Assembly: GCA_003260075.1 (NCBI GenBank) | Contig: QLIY01000600.1 | Coordinates: 36,942 to 100,941 of the forward strand | Length of the DNA stretch: 64,000 nt | Direction of reading: 5' to 3' | Origin: Phallusia mammillata | Taxonomy: Eukaryota > Chordata > Ascidiacea > Phlebobranchia > Ascidiidae | Shown here: piece by piece, positions 47,476-59,034 of the stretch | Position numbering within the stretch: position 1 is the stretch's first letter | How the letters are laid out: the number at the start of each line of letters is the position of its first letter | The notes under the pieces: model-generated | The model's input: the letters and a program-made list of their open reading frames with translations, nothing else | Databases searched by the model: none | What the model was told of the DNA's origin: nothing | Position numbers and translations under genes: made by a program

Positions 47476-47625
47476 GCATTGACTAAAAAAATATAAAATT
47501 AAGTTTAAAGCAACGCATGACCGCCAACACATATATTTCCATATACATTTTAGCGGCCATAATCTGCTTGGAGAACGCATACGGCGGCAAGTGGTGGAGC
47601 CCTGCGTGCTTGGATAACATCACGG

Positions 47626-47998
47626 CAAAACTTTGTATCCGATACCAGTACCAAAAGTTTGTAATCCGATACCAGTACCCAAGATGTTAAAACTTAAAAA
47701 CCGAATCGTTGTTAAAATTGTTGATTCGGCAAATCGGTTTTTCGGCTCGCCTCATATGTTCTCAGATATGAACAGCAAACGTCCAAACCTGACGCAGAGA
47801 TTGCGTTACAATGGCAACCGAGTCAAAAGTACGTATGAAGTGACTGTTCGCAAAATTAGTGGCAGAACAAGCTTACTAAAGCATGTTTTACTCGTTTACA
47901 AATGTATCGGTATTTGTTCCGATGCCACCTAAGTATGGTTGAGTACCGATACTACACATAGCGTCAGTTATCGGCGCCGATACAATATTATCGGGCCA
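47626..47998. mobile_element. Truncated hAT-like remnant with CCGATACCAGTACC repeats
   Basis: Repeated TCCGATACCAGTACC at the left and GCCGATACAATATTATCGGGCC then AACCCTA at the right resemble another hAT MITE family. The left terminus is missing. Confidence 0.45.
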
Positions 47999-48404
47999 AC
48001 CCTAACTACAACAACGTATGTTGATTTGTGTTATACGAGCATCATATGAAGACCAGACAATATGACCTCAGCTTTTTTGTTGTGGTTTTAGCGTTGACCT
48101 ATTTCTGAGAGTGTAGTCTTTTTATTAAACTACAAATTACTGGATAAAAGCCGGGTAAAAAACAAGCGTGTGTTAATTAAAAGTGAATACGATTTGGGTG
48201 AACCTTTTTCCCTGATACGATAACGGTATTCTGGTTACTTGGCAGATCATTGCCTAATCTCTGTTTTTATTTGCGAGTTGTGCCACTGCATCAGTGCTTT
48301 AGTAATGTTCTAAAAAATTAGTTAAAAAAGTATAAACCACCTATAATTGTGGCTGCAAGTTATGGTCGCGTGGCGCGAACCTGCAACCGTATTTTTGCAC
48401 CCCT

Positions 48405-50600
48405 GCCTTATACCAATCACGGTGCTTAACCCATCCGCTGTCAGAACTCCTGTTTTGCCGCTTTTGGCGCTAAATCCCCACGCTTTTTAGTACAATTATA
48501 GATATTCGAAGTACATTAGTACATATTTTCAGGGGGGGGGGCGTTTTGCCGCTAAATCCCCACGATTTTTAGTACAATTATAGATATTCGAAGTACATTA
48601 GTACATATTTTCAATTCCACGCGCGCCTAATTCGAGTTACCTGCGAGGCAAGAAAAGACGTTCTGTGCGTCGCGTAATTGTGCCTCTGGAAAAACGTCGA
48701 GTGTGGATTTCTGGCAACTGTTCCAGACACAAAACGATGAATAACGGACACCAGTTTATGTGCAAGAATGTAGAGAAAAGAAGGATTGGAAAGTGTTTGG
48801 CATCAAAACTTTGGCAGCTTTTATTTTGGTTGTTTATGTGTAATGTTTGTCATGGATTTACGCCACTACTTGGAAAATGTGTTTGTAATGTTTAATGCAG
48901 TAAATATACATAACAAGACTGAACCAATGTGGTTGTAAACAGGGGGGGGGGGGAAAGTGTTTGACATCAAAACTTTGGCAGCTTTTGTTTTGGTTGTTTA
49001 TGTGTGATGTTTGTCGTGGATTTACGCCACTACTCGGAAAATGTGTTTGTAATGTTCAATGCAGTAAATATACATAACAAGACTGAACCAATGTGGTTGT
49101 AAACACAACTCAACATATTACAACAGTTTTTGTTTGTTTATATACAGGTGCCAGCTTTATGTTAAAACTGCAATAGTATGGACTGGCTGCTGTATGTACC
49201 TTGTCCATAGAACTCGAAAACGACATTGATTACTTCATTCCCATACTTTTTGCCTGACATTTGGAGAATAAGACTTAGTCGTCTCAGTTCAGGACTGGAT
49301 TGTCGTTTACCGCGTGCAACCGCTTGCTAGTTATGACATAAAGAAATACCAGGTAAAGTGAAACCTTTTTTGACTGTATGTATGCTTTTTTACAGAGGGA
49401 GTATTAAAACACGTTTTTGAATTCAATTGATTTTTGGCGATGACTGTGTGAAAAACACTTTGGATAAACAAAAAAACGGAAACCAATCCACACAATGGAA
49501 CATGGCTTGTATTGTATTGCAAAGGTATGATTTGCTTTTTTATCACACAAAAATCAAAAGATATGAGCTGTTGCTCAGGTTCGTCTGCGGGGGGGGGGAA
49601 TCCACACAATGGAACATGGCTTGTATTGCAAAGGTATGATTTGCTTTTTTATCACACTAAAATCAAAAGATATGAGCTGTTGCTCAGGTTCGTTTGCAAA
49701 CGACAGTAATTGAACATGCTGCAATGATCATACACTGCAGTACAAACAGTATCAACGTAGAAAGTTTAATAGCAATGTCAGAATTTCTTTGGTTTTTGCG
49801 TATTAATTCTTTGAATCATTCTTTTAGTTCCAGCACCACCAACTTAAAAACACGATTGAATACAGGAAGACCAACACAAAGGCATATAAAATCGCACATA
49901 TAGACAGCTTGTTTAGCATTAGTTACAAGTTTGGGGGGGGGGGTCGGCAAACCGAAAAGTTCAAGCTTTATTTTGCCGCTTTGGTTTCAAAAGCACAAAC
50001 AAGTATTGCTGGATTAACCATCAGAAAAATTAAACTCGTGTTTAGGACGCACACTTTCTTCCGGCGCTTGAAACTATCCGACAGGGTTTCTTTCGATGGT
50101 TTCTTTTCCTGTCCAACCCCACCCTCATTCTCTACCACGGGTGGTTAATTTATAGGGCCCGCTTGACTCGTCCCACTAACATTCTCCATCAGTCGTGTTT
50201 GTAGCGGTCACGTGCTTTCAAACCATCATTTTGGCACTTTTGGTTTGGCTAAGCGGGGGGGGGGACTTAAAAACACGATTGAATACAGGAAGACCAACAC
50301 AAAGGCAGATAAAATCGCACATATAGACAGCTTGTTTAGCATTAGTTACAAGTTTGGGGGGGGGGGTCCATACTTTTTGCCTGACATTTGGAGAATAAGA
50401 CTTCTCACAATTGTGCAGTTCAGGACTGGATTGTCGTTTACCGCTTGCAACCGCTTGCCAGTTATGACATAAAGAAATACCAGGTAAAGTGAAACCTTTT
50501 TTGACTGCACAACTAATATGTATGCTTTTTTACAGAGGGAGTATTAAAACACGTTTTTGAATTCGGGGGGGGGGCGAGATAAGTGAGACTTGATGTGTGT
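48405..50600. repeat. Mosaic of duplicated non-coding segments separated by G runs
   Basis: Pairs: 48460-48531/48542-48614; 48790-48941/48954-49104; 49488-49588/49599-49697; 49848-49932/50265-50355; 49240-49426/50367-50564. G runs: 48532, 48942, 49589, 49933, 50255, 50356, 50565. Some pairs are adjacent, others about 1 kb apart and out of order. 48415-48490 is an SSAT-upstream-like segment. A block at 49694-49900 recurs at 52785-52990, and one at 49944-50020 at 54483-54575. No gene is supported. Confidence 0.75.
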
Positions 50601-50692
50601 TGTGTAACCAGAATAAAAGACAAGGACTAAATAGATCTTTGGTGGATCATGTCAACTCTATGCAGCAAACGTTAAGAATCGTAATAATAAAA

Positions 50693-50940
50693 AGCTACTG
50701 CAGACGACCGATACGAACCACGAGAAGCAGAAGAAACAATAANAGAAGAATCTATTTAAGTGATGCATTTTACATAACCAGTTTATTTATTGTTTAACCT
50801 AATAAATGTAACCGGAATCGTTTTAGCGTTGGTTGTGTAACTTTTACTGTTTCCTGATATGTTTAACTTTTACTGTTCCTGATACGCTACTGCAGACGAC
50901 CGATACGAACCACGAGAAGCAGAAGAAACAATAAGCTTCC
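50693..50940. other. Ambiguous base N joins thymosin 3' UTR into a foreign repeat
   Basis: The single N lies at 50743. 50744-50837 is essentially identical to 58825-58917, the 3' UTR of the thymosin gene at 58290. The flanking 50693-50742 sequence recurs at 50885-50934 without the thymosin part. So the thymosin piece looks inserted exactly at the N. Confidence 0.8.
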
Positions 50941-51274
50941 GAGTAAAGAATAACACAGTCCAAGAAGCTCAGCTGACGCAGGAGAACATTTCTAAACCAA
51001 TAGTCAGCCCAGCACACACGAGTCCCCGCATGTTTGACCACAAACAACACCAACCTATTTTTCTTGTGAGTCCAATCACATAACGCATTATCCGGTGTAG
51101 CTGCAGCGTGTTCAACCATTGTCTACCAATTGTGCCGGTCACTGTTTGCACCTCAAATTGACTTTGCGCAACATTTTCGGCTTGGTGATTGTTTTAGTGC
51201 AATTGTGTTGCTATGTTCGCCAAGCAAAATAAGCACGTCTCTCACCACAGAAATACTTTTCTGATCATAAATGA

Positions 51275-51530
51275 AAATTATTAATTGCCAAACGGTACAT
51301 TTCTGCAGATATTTCAGCCTGTTGCGTCCCTTTGGCCAATCAGGAAGTTGGGCGAATTGTAGTTTCGCCTTTTTCACTGCAAAGAAATGCTGGTCTACTT
51401 TCTGATATGCCAATGAACGATTGCTGTTAAGAACATGGTTGGCAGGTTTCATGAAATCCCTTCAGAATATTGTATGATTGCTTCCACATTAATTCCTTCC
51501 TTCATTAGGACGCTGCGTTTGTAAATTGCA
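51275..51530 (-). pseudogene. TPR gene copy 3, fragment with frameshifts
   Basis: Follows the first two TPR units of the intact gene (LMKEGxxVEAIIQYSEGIS, SNRSLAxxKVDQHFFAVK, LPDWPKG), but in two frames and without the start region, third TPR or membrane segments. It lies downstream of SSAT copy 3 in the same arrangement as the intact pair. Confidence 0.88.
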
Positions 51531-51807
51531 CAGAAGTTATTGCATGTGTTTTTGCATTTCCAGAAATGGTGCACAGAAATTATTGCTTTCCAGAATGGTT
51601 TTAGTTGAATCAGAATGCAGTTACAAGTTTCAAACTCACAACAATGAATGTTATTTGACATATTTTGACAGAAGCACACTCTCTTTAACCACAAACTAAA
51701 AATTGTTTTCATACAATATTTGTGATTGTAAATATGTTTTACGTTTTTCAAGCAAATGACTGCCTTTCATATTCAGGGACCTTACCAGAGTAGCATTATA
51801 TAGTTTA

Positions 51808-52299
51808 TTAAAGGTTACTTTTCATAACATCTAAATTAAATCTAAGCACATGCCAGTCTTCCAGTTCAGTCAGGTCAATAGCACCATTCCTCTTGTAAAA
51901 ACTCATAGCAGGGTTTGTCTTCAAGGTAACAAAACGCATTTGGCAACAACCGGTTTCCAAGGCAACCTTGTTGACGGCTTTCAATAAGTCAAAACCGACT
52001 TTCTGATTTCTGTATGCCTCTTTTACACAGATATCTTCAAGGTACATGATTCGGCCGTTCCATGTTGAATACTGATAGACGTACACAGCGTAGCCGATTA
52101 ACGTCCCATCGTCTTTTTCTGCAACAAACGCGTAATAATACGGCGGATCTTTTTCAAATCCATCTCTTTCAAGAACTTGCACAGTCATGTTGTTTTGGTC
52201 CGCCCTGTTTTCGGTTTCGGCCAGCTCCATTATCATATTCAGTATTTCCGGGCAATCGCATTTTTTAGCTTTGCGCACGGAGTATTTTAGTTCAGCCAT
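51808..52299 (-). CDS. SSAT-like acetyltransferase, copy 3
   Basis: 163 aa, intronless, closely similar to copies 1 and 2. The C-terminal third is more divergent (VTLKTNPAMSFYKRNGAIDL, VLRFNLDVMKSNL). Tyr135 is retained and the RNQKVG loop is shared. The upstream flank runs into a 97-G tract after about 130 bp, so the promoter may be interrupted or the sequence there is unreliable. Start at MAELKY by comparison; the frame is open eight codons further. Confidence 0.9.
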   Translation of the reverse strand: MAELKYSVRKAKKCDCPEILNMIMELAETENRADQNNMTVQVLERDGFEKDPPYYYAFVAEKDDGTLIGYAVYVYQYSTWNGRIMYLEDICVKEAYRNQKVGFDLLKAVNKVALETGCCQMRFVTLKTNPAMSFYKRNGAIDLTELEDWHVLRFNLDVMKSNL

Positions 52300-52431
52300 T
52301 GCTTTGTATGTTATAATTTCCACAGTCTACACGTCTTGAAAAATAATTGCACTAATCACAGTGCTTATACCATCCTCTGTCGGAACCATAGGCGCCGAGT
52401 TTTACAAAAATGCAAGGTGGCGGACGTAAAT

Positions 52432-52528
<97 letters not shown>
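52432..52528. repeat. 97-nt G tract
   Basis: The longest G tract in the window, about 130 bp upstream of the SSAT copy 3 start. Sequence to its right ends in a hAT terminus, while the matching left terminus is missing. Confidence 0.9.
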
Positions 52529-52529
<1 letters not shown>

Positions 52530-52717
52530 ACAGGTCCGCGAGAAGTATGTTACCGGGCTGTATACGTTTTCAGGCCAGATGCTTTGAAACAATTTGCCCA
52601 TTATAAACTAATTTATGCGTTTTTATTTCAAAATCTTTGTATTTTTTAAGGCCGGTACGCGATATAATTTCAGTTTCAAAAACGGTCCGCATTGCAAAAA
52701 AAGGTTGCCGACCCCTG
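52529..52717. mobile_element. hAT right-end fragment
   Basis: Ends AAAGGTTGCCGACCCCTG, the inverse of the common CAGGGGTCGGCAACC hAT terminus, followed by GTCTACGC. The left end is absent, lost at the G tract. Confidence 0.6.
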
Positions 52718-52784
52718 GTCTACGCTACCACATTTACGTTAATATTGCCCCAAAGTCTACTTATATACCAGTTTGTTTGCAAAC

Positions 52785-53165
52785 GACAGTAATTGAACAT
52801 GCTGCATTGATCATAAACTGCAGTACAAACAGTATCAACGTAGAAAGTTTAATAGCAATGACAGCATTTTTTTTTGTTTTTGCGTATTGATTCTTTGAAT
52901 CATTTTTTTAGTTCCAGCACCAATTGAAAAATACGATTGAATACAGGAAGAAAAACACAAAGGCATATAAAATCGCATATTGAAACAGCTTTTATTTTAG
53001 CATTAGTTACAAGTTACGATGTTTTTTTTAATAAATTAACAAGCACCAGACCATATATAGTTGTCTACAGGTGAGTTGTTGTATTAATGGAAAATGCAGT
53101 TTTCTGCGTTTTTTGGGGCTAAGAAAAGTGCTTCAGCATTGCCTCTTTAGTAAACTTCAGCATAT
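52785..53165. repeat. Copy of 49694-49900 block and SSAT4 3' flank
   Basis: 52785-52990 repeats 49694-49900 with substitutions. 53104-53165 is a truncated version of the SSAT4 3' end, cut at the G run 53166-53175. Confidence 0.75.
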
Positions 53166-53180
53166 GGGGGGGGGGTGTGG

Positions 53181-53675
53181 CTAAGAAAAGTGCTTCAGCA
53201 TTGCCTCTTTAGTAAACTTCATCATATGCCGTTTTTCCGTCACCGTCAAATCAATTGCGCCAAACTTCTTGTAAAACTCCATGGCAGGGTTCGTGTTCAT
53301 GCATGACAATCTCATCATACTGCAATCATTTTCAAACGCTGCTTTGCTTACCGCCTTCATTAAAGCCATTCCAACGCCTTTGCCCTTGAATTGCTCCCTG
53401 ACACAAATATCTTCTAAATGCAAAATGCGGCCTTCCCATGAATAATAGTGGTAAACGTACAATGCATTACCAATTATATCACCATCACTAGTTTCTGCTA
53501 TTATTGCATGATAATATGGCGGGTTCTTCTCAAAGCCGTCTCTTTCTAATAACTCCAAAGTCATGTGACATTTATCAGCAAATCCTTCAACAGCCGCCAG
53601 TTCATGGATTAGTGACAGAATATTGGAACAATCCTCCTTTTTAGCCTTGCGTACTGAGTAATCAAGTTTATCCAT
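53181..53675 (-). CDS. Divergent SSAT-like acetyltransferase, copy 4
   Basis: 164 aa, intronless. It shares length and layout with the other three (SVRKAKKEDC, LLERDGFEKNPPYY, LEDICV, AMEFYKKFGA with Tyr135) but is roughly half diverged. The acetyl-CoA loop is FKGKGVG (97-102), keeping the glycine that copies 1-3 lack, closer to the classical R/QxxGxG/A pattern. Start at MDKLDY by alignment, though the frame is open a further 144 nt. I infer that this is an older paralogue, possibly ancestral in type. Confidence 0.88.
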   Translation of the reverse strand: MDKLDYSVRKAKKEDCSNILSLIHELAAVEGFADKCHMTLELLERDGFEKNPPYYHAIIAETSDGDIIGNALYVYHYYSWEGRILHLEDICVREQFKGKGVGMALMKAVSKAAFENDCSMMRLSCMNTNPAMEFYKKFGAIDLTVTEKRHMMKFTKEAMLKHFS

Positions 53676-53972
53676 AATAAACGAAGAAAAGTCCTCCTCT
53701 ACGTATGTGAAAAACATATGATAGTAATTGTGAAAGATTTTACTTAAAATTGCTGTAAAAGTTAGGTCCCCCAATCGTACTATTAGGCGTAAAATATGTG
53801 GGAGTACTTTTGCAACCACAGATTAAGGGTCTGCTAGCCTGTAGGCACATTTTATAAGTGGCCCGAAAATCAGGGTTGCCAACTGAAAAATTGGAATTAT
53901 CAGTGTTGCCAAATCATTGCACTAATTTTAAAGTGGTCTGGATTTTTGACTGGCCTGTAGGCACGTGCCTAC
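53676..53972. promoter_or_regulatory. SSAT4 upstream region, a recurring block
   Basis: ATCGTACTATTAGGC and nearby sequence (53690-53820) recur at 54285-54440 and 59035-59215. This could be promoter DNA carried with the gene, or a dispersed repeat that the gene sits beside. Confidence 0.45.
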
Positions 53973-53982
53973 GGGGGGGGGG

Positions 53983-54440
53983 CCATGGCAGGGTTCGTGT
54001 TCATGCATGATAATCTCATCATACTGCAATCATTTTCAAATGCTGCTTTGCTTACCGCCTTCATTAAAGCCATTCCAACGCCTTTGCCCGGGGGGGGGGA
54101 TATAATTGCCTAAGGTGAGTTGTTGTATTCATGGAAAATGTAGTTGTCCGCGTTTTTTCATTAATGTTGCTAAGAAAAGTGCTTCAGCATTGCCTCTTTA
54201 GTAAACTTCAGCATATGCCGTTTTTCTGTCACCGTCAAATCAATTGCGTCATATTTCTTGTAAAACTTCATAGCAGGGACGAAGAAAAATCCTCTGCGTT
54301 GTGAAAAATATATGATTGTAATTATGAAAGATGTTACATCATAGTGCTTTAAAAATTTAGATCGCCCAATCGTACTATTAGGCTTAAAATATCCGGGGGT
54401 ACTTTTGCAACCCCCCTCCCCCTCTTACAATCCTGCACTG
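53983..54440 (-). pseudogene. SSAT4 fragments, one with internal deletion
   Basis: 53983-54089 is a short version of the SSAT4 middle, bounded by G runs 53973-53982 and 54090-54099. 54168-54278 corresponds to the SSAT4 C-terminus and then jumps directly at about 54279 to the SSAT4 upstream region (GACGAAGAAAAATCCTC), omitting about 380 bp of coding sequence. So at least one real deleted copy seems present in addition to the allelic-type fragment. Confidence 0.75.
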
Positions 54441-57400
54441 CCTGTGTTACCACGTGCACACGGCCCCGATCTGAAGTTACGAGGTTTGTAAATTACGGCA
54501 AACCGAAAAAGTGAAGCTTAATTTTGCCGCTTTGATTTCAAACGCACAAACAAGTATTGCTGGATTAACCATCAGGTAATAATAATACGTGCTAGGGCGT
54601 CAAGTAAAAGAGGTCACCACAGCATTGCAACACAACAACAGTAATATCAGGTTTCTGGCTTTCGTTTCGCTCGCCACCCTGCTAGTCACTCGCGAGGCAC
54701 CAGGATAGTTTTAAGTACTTTGGACAGCAGGCTCACAAGACAACAACCAAAACTTCTATTTGACACGGCTGTATAAAAGTAATTAAAGCGTTAATTGTCA
54801 TCTAACTTTGGTCTTAAATGACTTTTCTGGTCCTAAATTAAATAGAAATGGAATAGTTATGTACCTATGTTTTAGAATAAAACTCCTGCTATTATAACTA
54901 CTATGAGATCGGAATCTATATTTTGCTTTCCAAAGTTGTTACACGCATAACATGAGAATTAAATCAATTAAACAATACTATCATCTAAATACTTCCTCTC
55001 TGATGAAAATTAATAAAAGCAAGAGACAACAACTAGGTTCCACACCAAGTACGTTCAAGCTTACACATGTCTGGCATTTCTAAAGGCTACTGTACATGTT
55101 TGCACAAGTTGCCATGCAGACTGATGTGTTCAATTGCTTGTTGTGCCTGTTACTAATTTAAACTCGCGCCGGATACAATATTACGGTTGCTTGAGGTTAA
55201 CAACTGGCTGATGGCCAAAATGGTACCAACGGCCGGCTTATTGTAGCCTTTTTTATTCTGTTTTCCCTTTTCTGATTCCTTGTACTGCTCAAAATCGGTT
55301 TGAGCCAGGACAAAAAACATGGTTCTGACCTATTTCAATTAGCCTACCTGAAGGGGGGGGGGGACTTTCTTTTCGCTCACCACCCTGCTAGTCACTCACA
55401 AGCCACCAGGCTAGTTTTAACCTACTTTAGACAGCAGGCTCACAAGACAACAACCAACACTTATATTTGACACGGCGGTATAGAAGTAATTGGAGCGTTA
55501 TCATCTAACTTTGGTCTTAAATAACTTTTCTGGTCCTAAATTAAATAGAATTGGAATAGCTGTGTACCTTTGTTTCAGAATAAAACTCCTGCTAATATAA
55601 ATACTATGAGATGGAAATTTATATTTTGCTTTCAAAAGTTGTTACACACATAACCCGAGAATTAAATCAATTAAACAATAGGCTACTATCATTTAAATAC
55701 TTCCTCTCTGCTGAAAATTAATAAAAGCAAGAAACAACAACCAGGTTCCACACCAAGTACGTTCAAGCTTACACATGTCTGGCATTTTAAAAGGCTACTG
55801 TACATGTTTGCACAAGTTGCCATGCAGACTGATGTGTGGGGGGGGGGTGATAACGGTAGGGTGATAATAATAAATTAACAAGAATAATTTAAATAACTGT
55901 GCTCTTTACGCGGGGGGGGGGTCTCAAAATCGGTTTGAGTCAGGACAAAAAACATGGTTCTGACCTATTTCAATTAGCCTACCTGAAGTAGTTCGCTGTG
56001 ACACAAGTGCAACCATCGTGCACAAACTTATTTGGTTTCGTCCTCTAGCCTACAATACATGACGTATTCCTCTTGAGTTTCGACGTAAAAGATTGCTCTG
56101 TGCACCCGGTTTAAACAACCTTGTTGGTGCATGACTTTTACAAAACTAGGCCAAGCGCAAGCAGTCTCGCATTTGATCACATCTTTGATTGGAATGAATA
56201 GAAAATGCCAAAATCAGTTTGTGATGTCCGTTCGGGTAAGAAAGTATGTTTTGGACCTTGGCCATTTAATTTGAAAATTCTACCAACGTAAGAACTCACA
56301 TTAGAAAAAGTTGAAGGCACAAAGAGCATTCGCAAATATTTAAAAGCGAATTGTGTGAAAATGCTGACGGTTAGGGGGATAACGTGTAGGGTGATGTTTT
56401 ATAATAATAAATTAACAAGAATAATTTAAATAACTGTGCTCTTTACGCTATCTATCGGCATTGAGCAAACTTTGTCTGTTGTGAGTTCTTATGTGTATAT
56501 CTCTACCTCTCAATTGCAACCATCTCCTTTTAGTTTCGTCCGCTACTGGGGGGGGGGAAGTTTTGTCTGTTGTGAGTTTTGTCTCTACCTCTCAATTGCA
56601 ACCATCTCCTTTTAGTTTCGTCCGCTACTGTTTTCTTTCCACCTGCAAAGATTGTAAATCCCTCCTAATCTGGCTGTTGCGTGACATTTAGATATCAAGG
56701 CCATGTATTTTTTGTTCAGATAACCCGGTTTAAGACTTTGATGGATAGGAAACTCTAAATTGGAATTAAATTATGACTTGTTAGTTTGTTTTCTCATGTT
56801 TGTCTTTTGATGATTTAATTAGAGATCCGTTTACCGTTTTAGACAAGATTCGACTGTTTTCGGTTTTAACTGCGCCACGAATGTTTGACTTTCTGCAAAA
56901 ATGTTGCTGATGTAAAATGGGATATTTGGTGACGCTTAAATTGTTCTGGAAGGTACCAGCGAGGCCACGCTTAAAACACGTTGGGCCATAAACATGGTAA
57001 ACACACTTGTAGTATGATATAGTTTTTGTATTCCTTTGTCTAACCAGCAATGCAAGTATGATGGCGCAACATTTAATAAACCAGCCGAACTGAAACCCGA
57101 TGCATGTAGTGGAACATAGTTCGTCATGTTTGCATTAGTTTAATCTGATTTTCCTTCTGATGCGAAAAAACTTTCCTATACCAGCTGCGGTTCTGCGCCA
57201 AATGAGATCTAACTTTAAACATTCACGCATAAATACGCGACCCACTTCGTTATTGACGTAAGCAGTTGATATTAAATCGAGGTGTCATGCAGGTTTTCTG
57301 CTGACAGATCATGACGAACCACATTTCTACACAACGGCATTGTTTCTTTTTGTTATGACGCCACAAACCTTTGACTAACTTACCGCGTATTTCCATCAGC

Positions 57401-57970
57401 TCGCATCATCAAATGTGGGGCAAAATGCTAAATGGGGTCAAAAGGTTACAAAGGGTCGACACGCAGTTTTTGACATGTTACACCAAACCATAGTGCGTTC
57501 GATTTATTACTTTTATCATTGCATGACCACCAGGGTACCAGCTGAACGTTGGGACAGACAATCACCCCTAAATGTATTTGAAAATCAGATAAATTGATTT
57601 GCTTTGTAAACATTTGCTGAATATTAAGTGTTTTAACCTGGATTGCAATAGCTTGTGAATGGCTTATGCGCGTATTTCACATGGGGTTATGCCGGTTTGC
57701 AGAAGTTGCACAAATGATGTGACCTATTTCTGTGACAACAAACATATATCTTTCCTGCTTATCTTTGTTTCTCGATCTTATGAGAATAAATGCAGAACAC
57801 GCAAACGGAAGCGCGTATTGTGATGAAAATGAAATGAATCCGGTTACACAAAAACTGTCATTTTACGTCAACATGATAAACGAATTGCTGATATAAATGT
57901 TTTGCAATTTCTTATAGTGTTAGTTCTGTAAAACAGCGCAAATTGCAGGAGTAACAGCCCAAAGAAATTG
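54441..57970. repeat. Non-coding mosaic; duplicated blocks at G runs
   Basis: Pairs: 54655-55140/55364-55837; 55280-55352/55922-55989; 55848-55911/56387-56450; 56475-56547/56558-56640. G runs: 55353, 55838, 55912, 56548. The first pair is about 5-8% diverged with indels. From 56650 to 57970 I see nothing recognisable. Confidence 0.7.
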
Positions 57971-58236
57971 GCTGAGTTGGGGGTATTTCTTTTACTGAGT
58001 GTTTGTTGCTAGAATAATTGCCGAAAAAGCTGCGTACAATTTTAATTTTAAAAACACAAAAATTTTAAGTACAGTACAAAAAAGATCATTAAGGTTGAAA
58101 GTGCTGCAGGTTTACATTTTAATTGTGTTGTTGCTTTATAGTTATTGGCAAGTGTAATATAAACTTTTCTTTTTGTTGAATAAAGTAGCCTACTTTATGT
58201 TGTATTGTTGCAGAAATTAATTAAATTTCTTGTGAT

Positions 58237-58278
<42 letters not shown>
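58237..58278. repeat. 42-nt G tract upstream of thymosin B
   Basis: The paralogous unit has about 35 nt of ordinary sequence here (60484-60519 region), so the tract replaces a similar length just before the start-codon exon. Confidence 0.85.
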
Positions 58279-58279
<1 letters not shown>

Positions 58280-58289
58280 AACTGTTAGA

Positions 58290-58451
58290 ATGGATCCACA
58301 GAAACAAGGTTGGCGGCTAAAAGAATAACGAATTATTAAATGTTTATAATTTTACATCAAGCTTATTCTCAGAAAACAATGAAATGCAAATATTAAATCA
58401 AGAATTATGTATCCCAACTGTGCAATGCCTTTTAAAACATCTGCATATCCC

Positions 58452-58482
<31 letters not shown>

Positions 58483-58824
58483 TTTTTTTATATAAAACAA
58501 TCAAATTATGTTTTTTGCCACCTTTTTAGTTGAAAACCCACGAAAAATGAGCATTGAAGCGGTGAAACAATTTGACAAGACAAAACTTAAACATACTGAA
58601 ACTGAAGAAAAAAACACGCTGCCCACCAAAGAGAGTAAGTATTGCAAGGCGTGTTTTAATTTTGACTTTAAAAAATTATTGCACAAACACATAATAACAG
58701 ATTTATGTGTAAATTTCCTTTTCTTATAAGTTGTGAAAATAACTTTTTTGTTTTTTTGATTTTGAAACCAGCTTTAACGCAATTGTTTTTTATTTCAGCC
58801 ATCGATCAAGAAAAGTGCAGCTAA
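58290..58824 (+). CDS. Beta-thymosin B, single repeat
   Basis: Actin-monomer-binding peptide of 49 aa from three exons: 58290-58308, 58530-58634, 58799-58824, all GT-AG and in phase. Order: a short MDPQKQ leader exon, then VENPRKMSIEAVKQF, the actin-binding core DKTKLKHTETEEKNTLP and TKETIDQEKCS. The KLKHTET core and KET-I-QEK tail match vertebrate thymosin beta-4 (LKKTET; KETIEQEK). AATAAA at 58884-58889. A 28-G tract (58452-58479) lies in intron 1. The leader exon is unusual: vertebrate forms start MSDKP directly. Confidence 0.9.
58452..58479. repeat. 28-nt G tract in thymosin B intron 1
   Basis: The paralogue has about 15 nt (GTATATAAATGAGGG) at this place. Confidence 0.85.
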
Positions 58825-59034
58825 CAAGAAGAATCTATTTAAGTGATGCATTTTACATAACCAGTTTATTTATTGTTTAACCTAATAAATGTAACCGGAA
58901 TCGTTTTAGCGTTGGTGTTTCGCAAAAAATACCGAAAATAAAACTTTGAAAGCACAATAAGTCAAATTTTGTTCATTGCGTCTGATCAACATATTTAAAC
59001 ACTCGAAAAAGGCATTTTCAAAGGATCAACGAAA

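Noticed and set aside
53676-53819. N-terminal extension of SSAT4 (about 48 residues upstream of MDKLDY)
   Set aside because: Not present in the paralogues, and the region recurs as non-coding sequence elsewhere; MDKLDY aligns with the family start.
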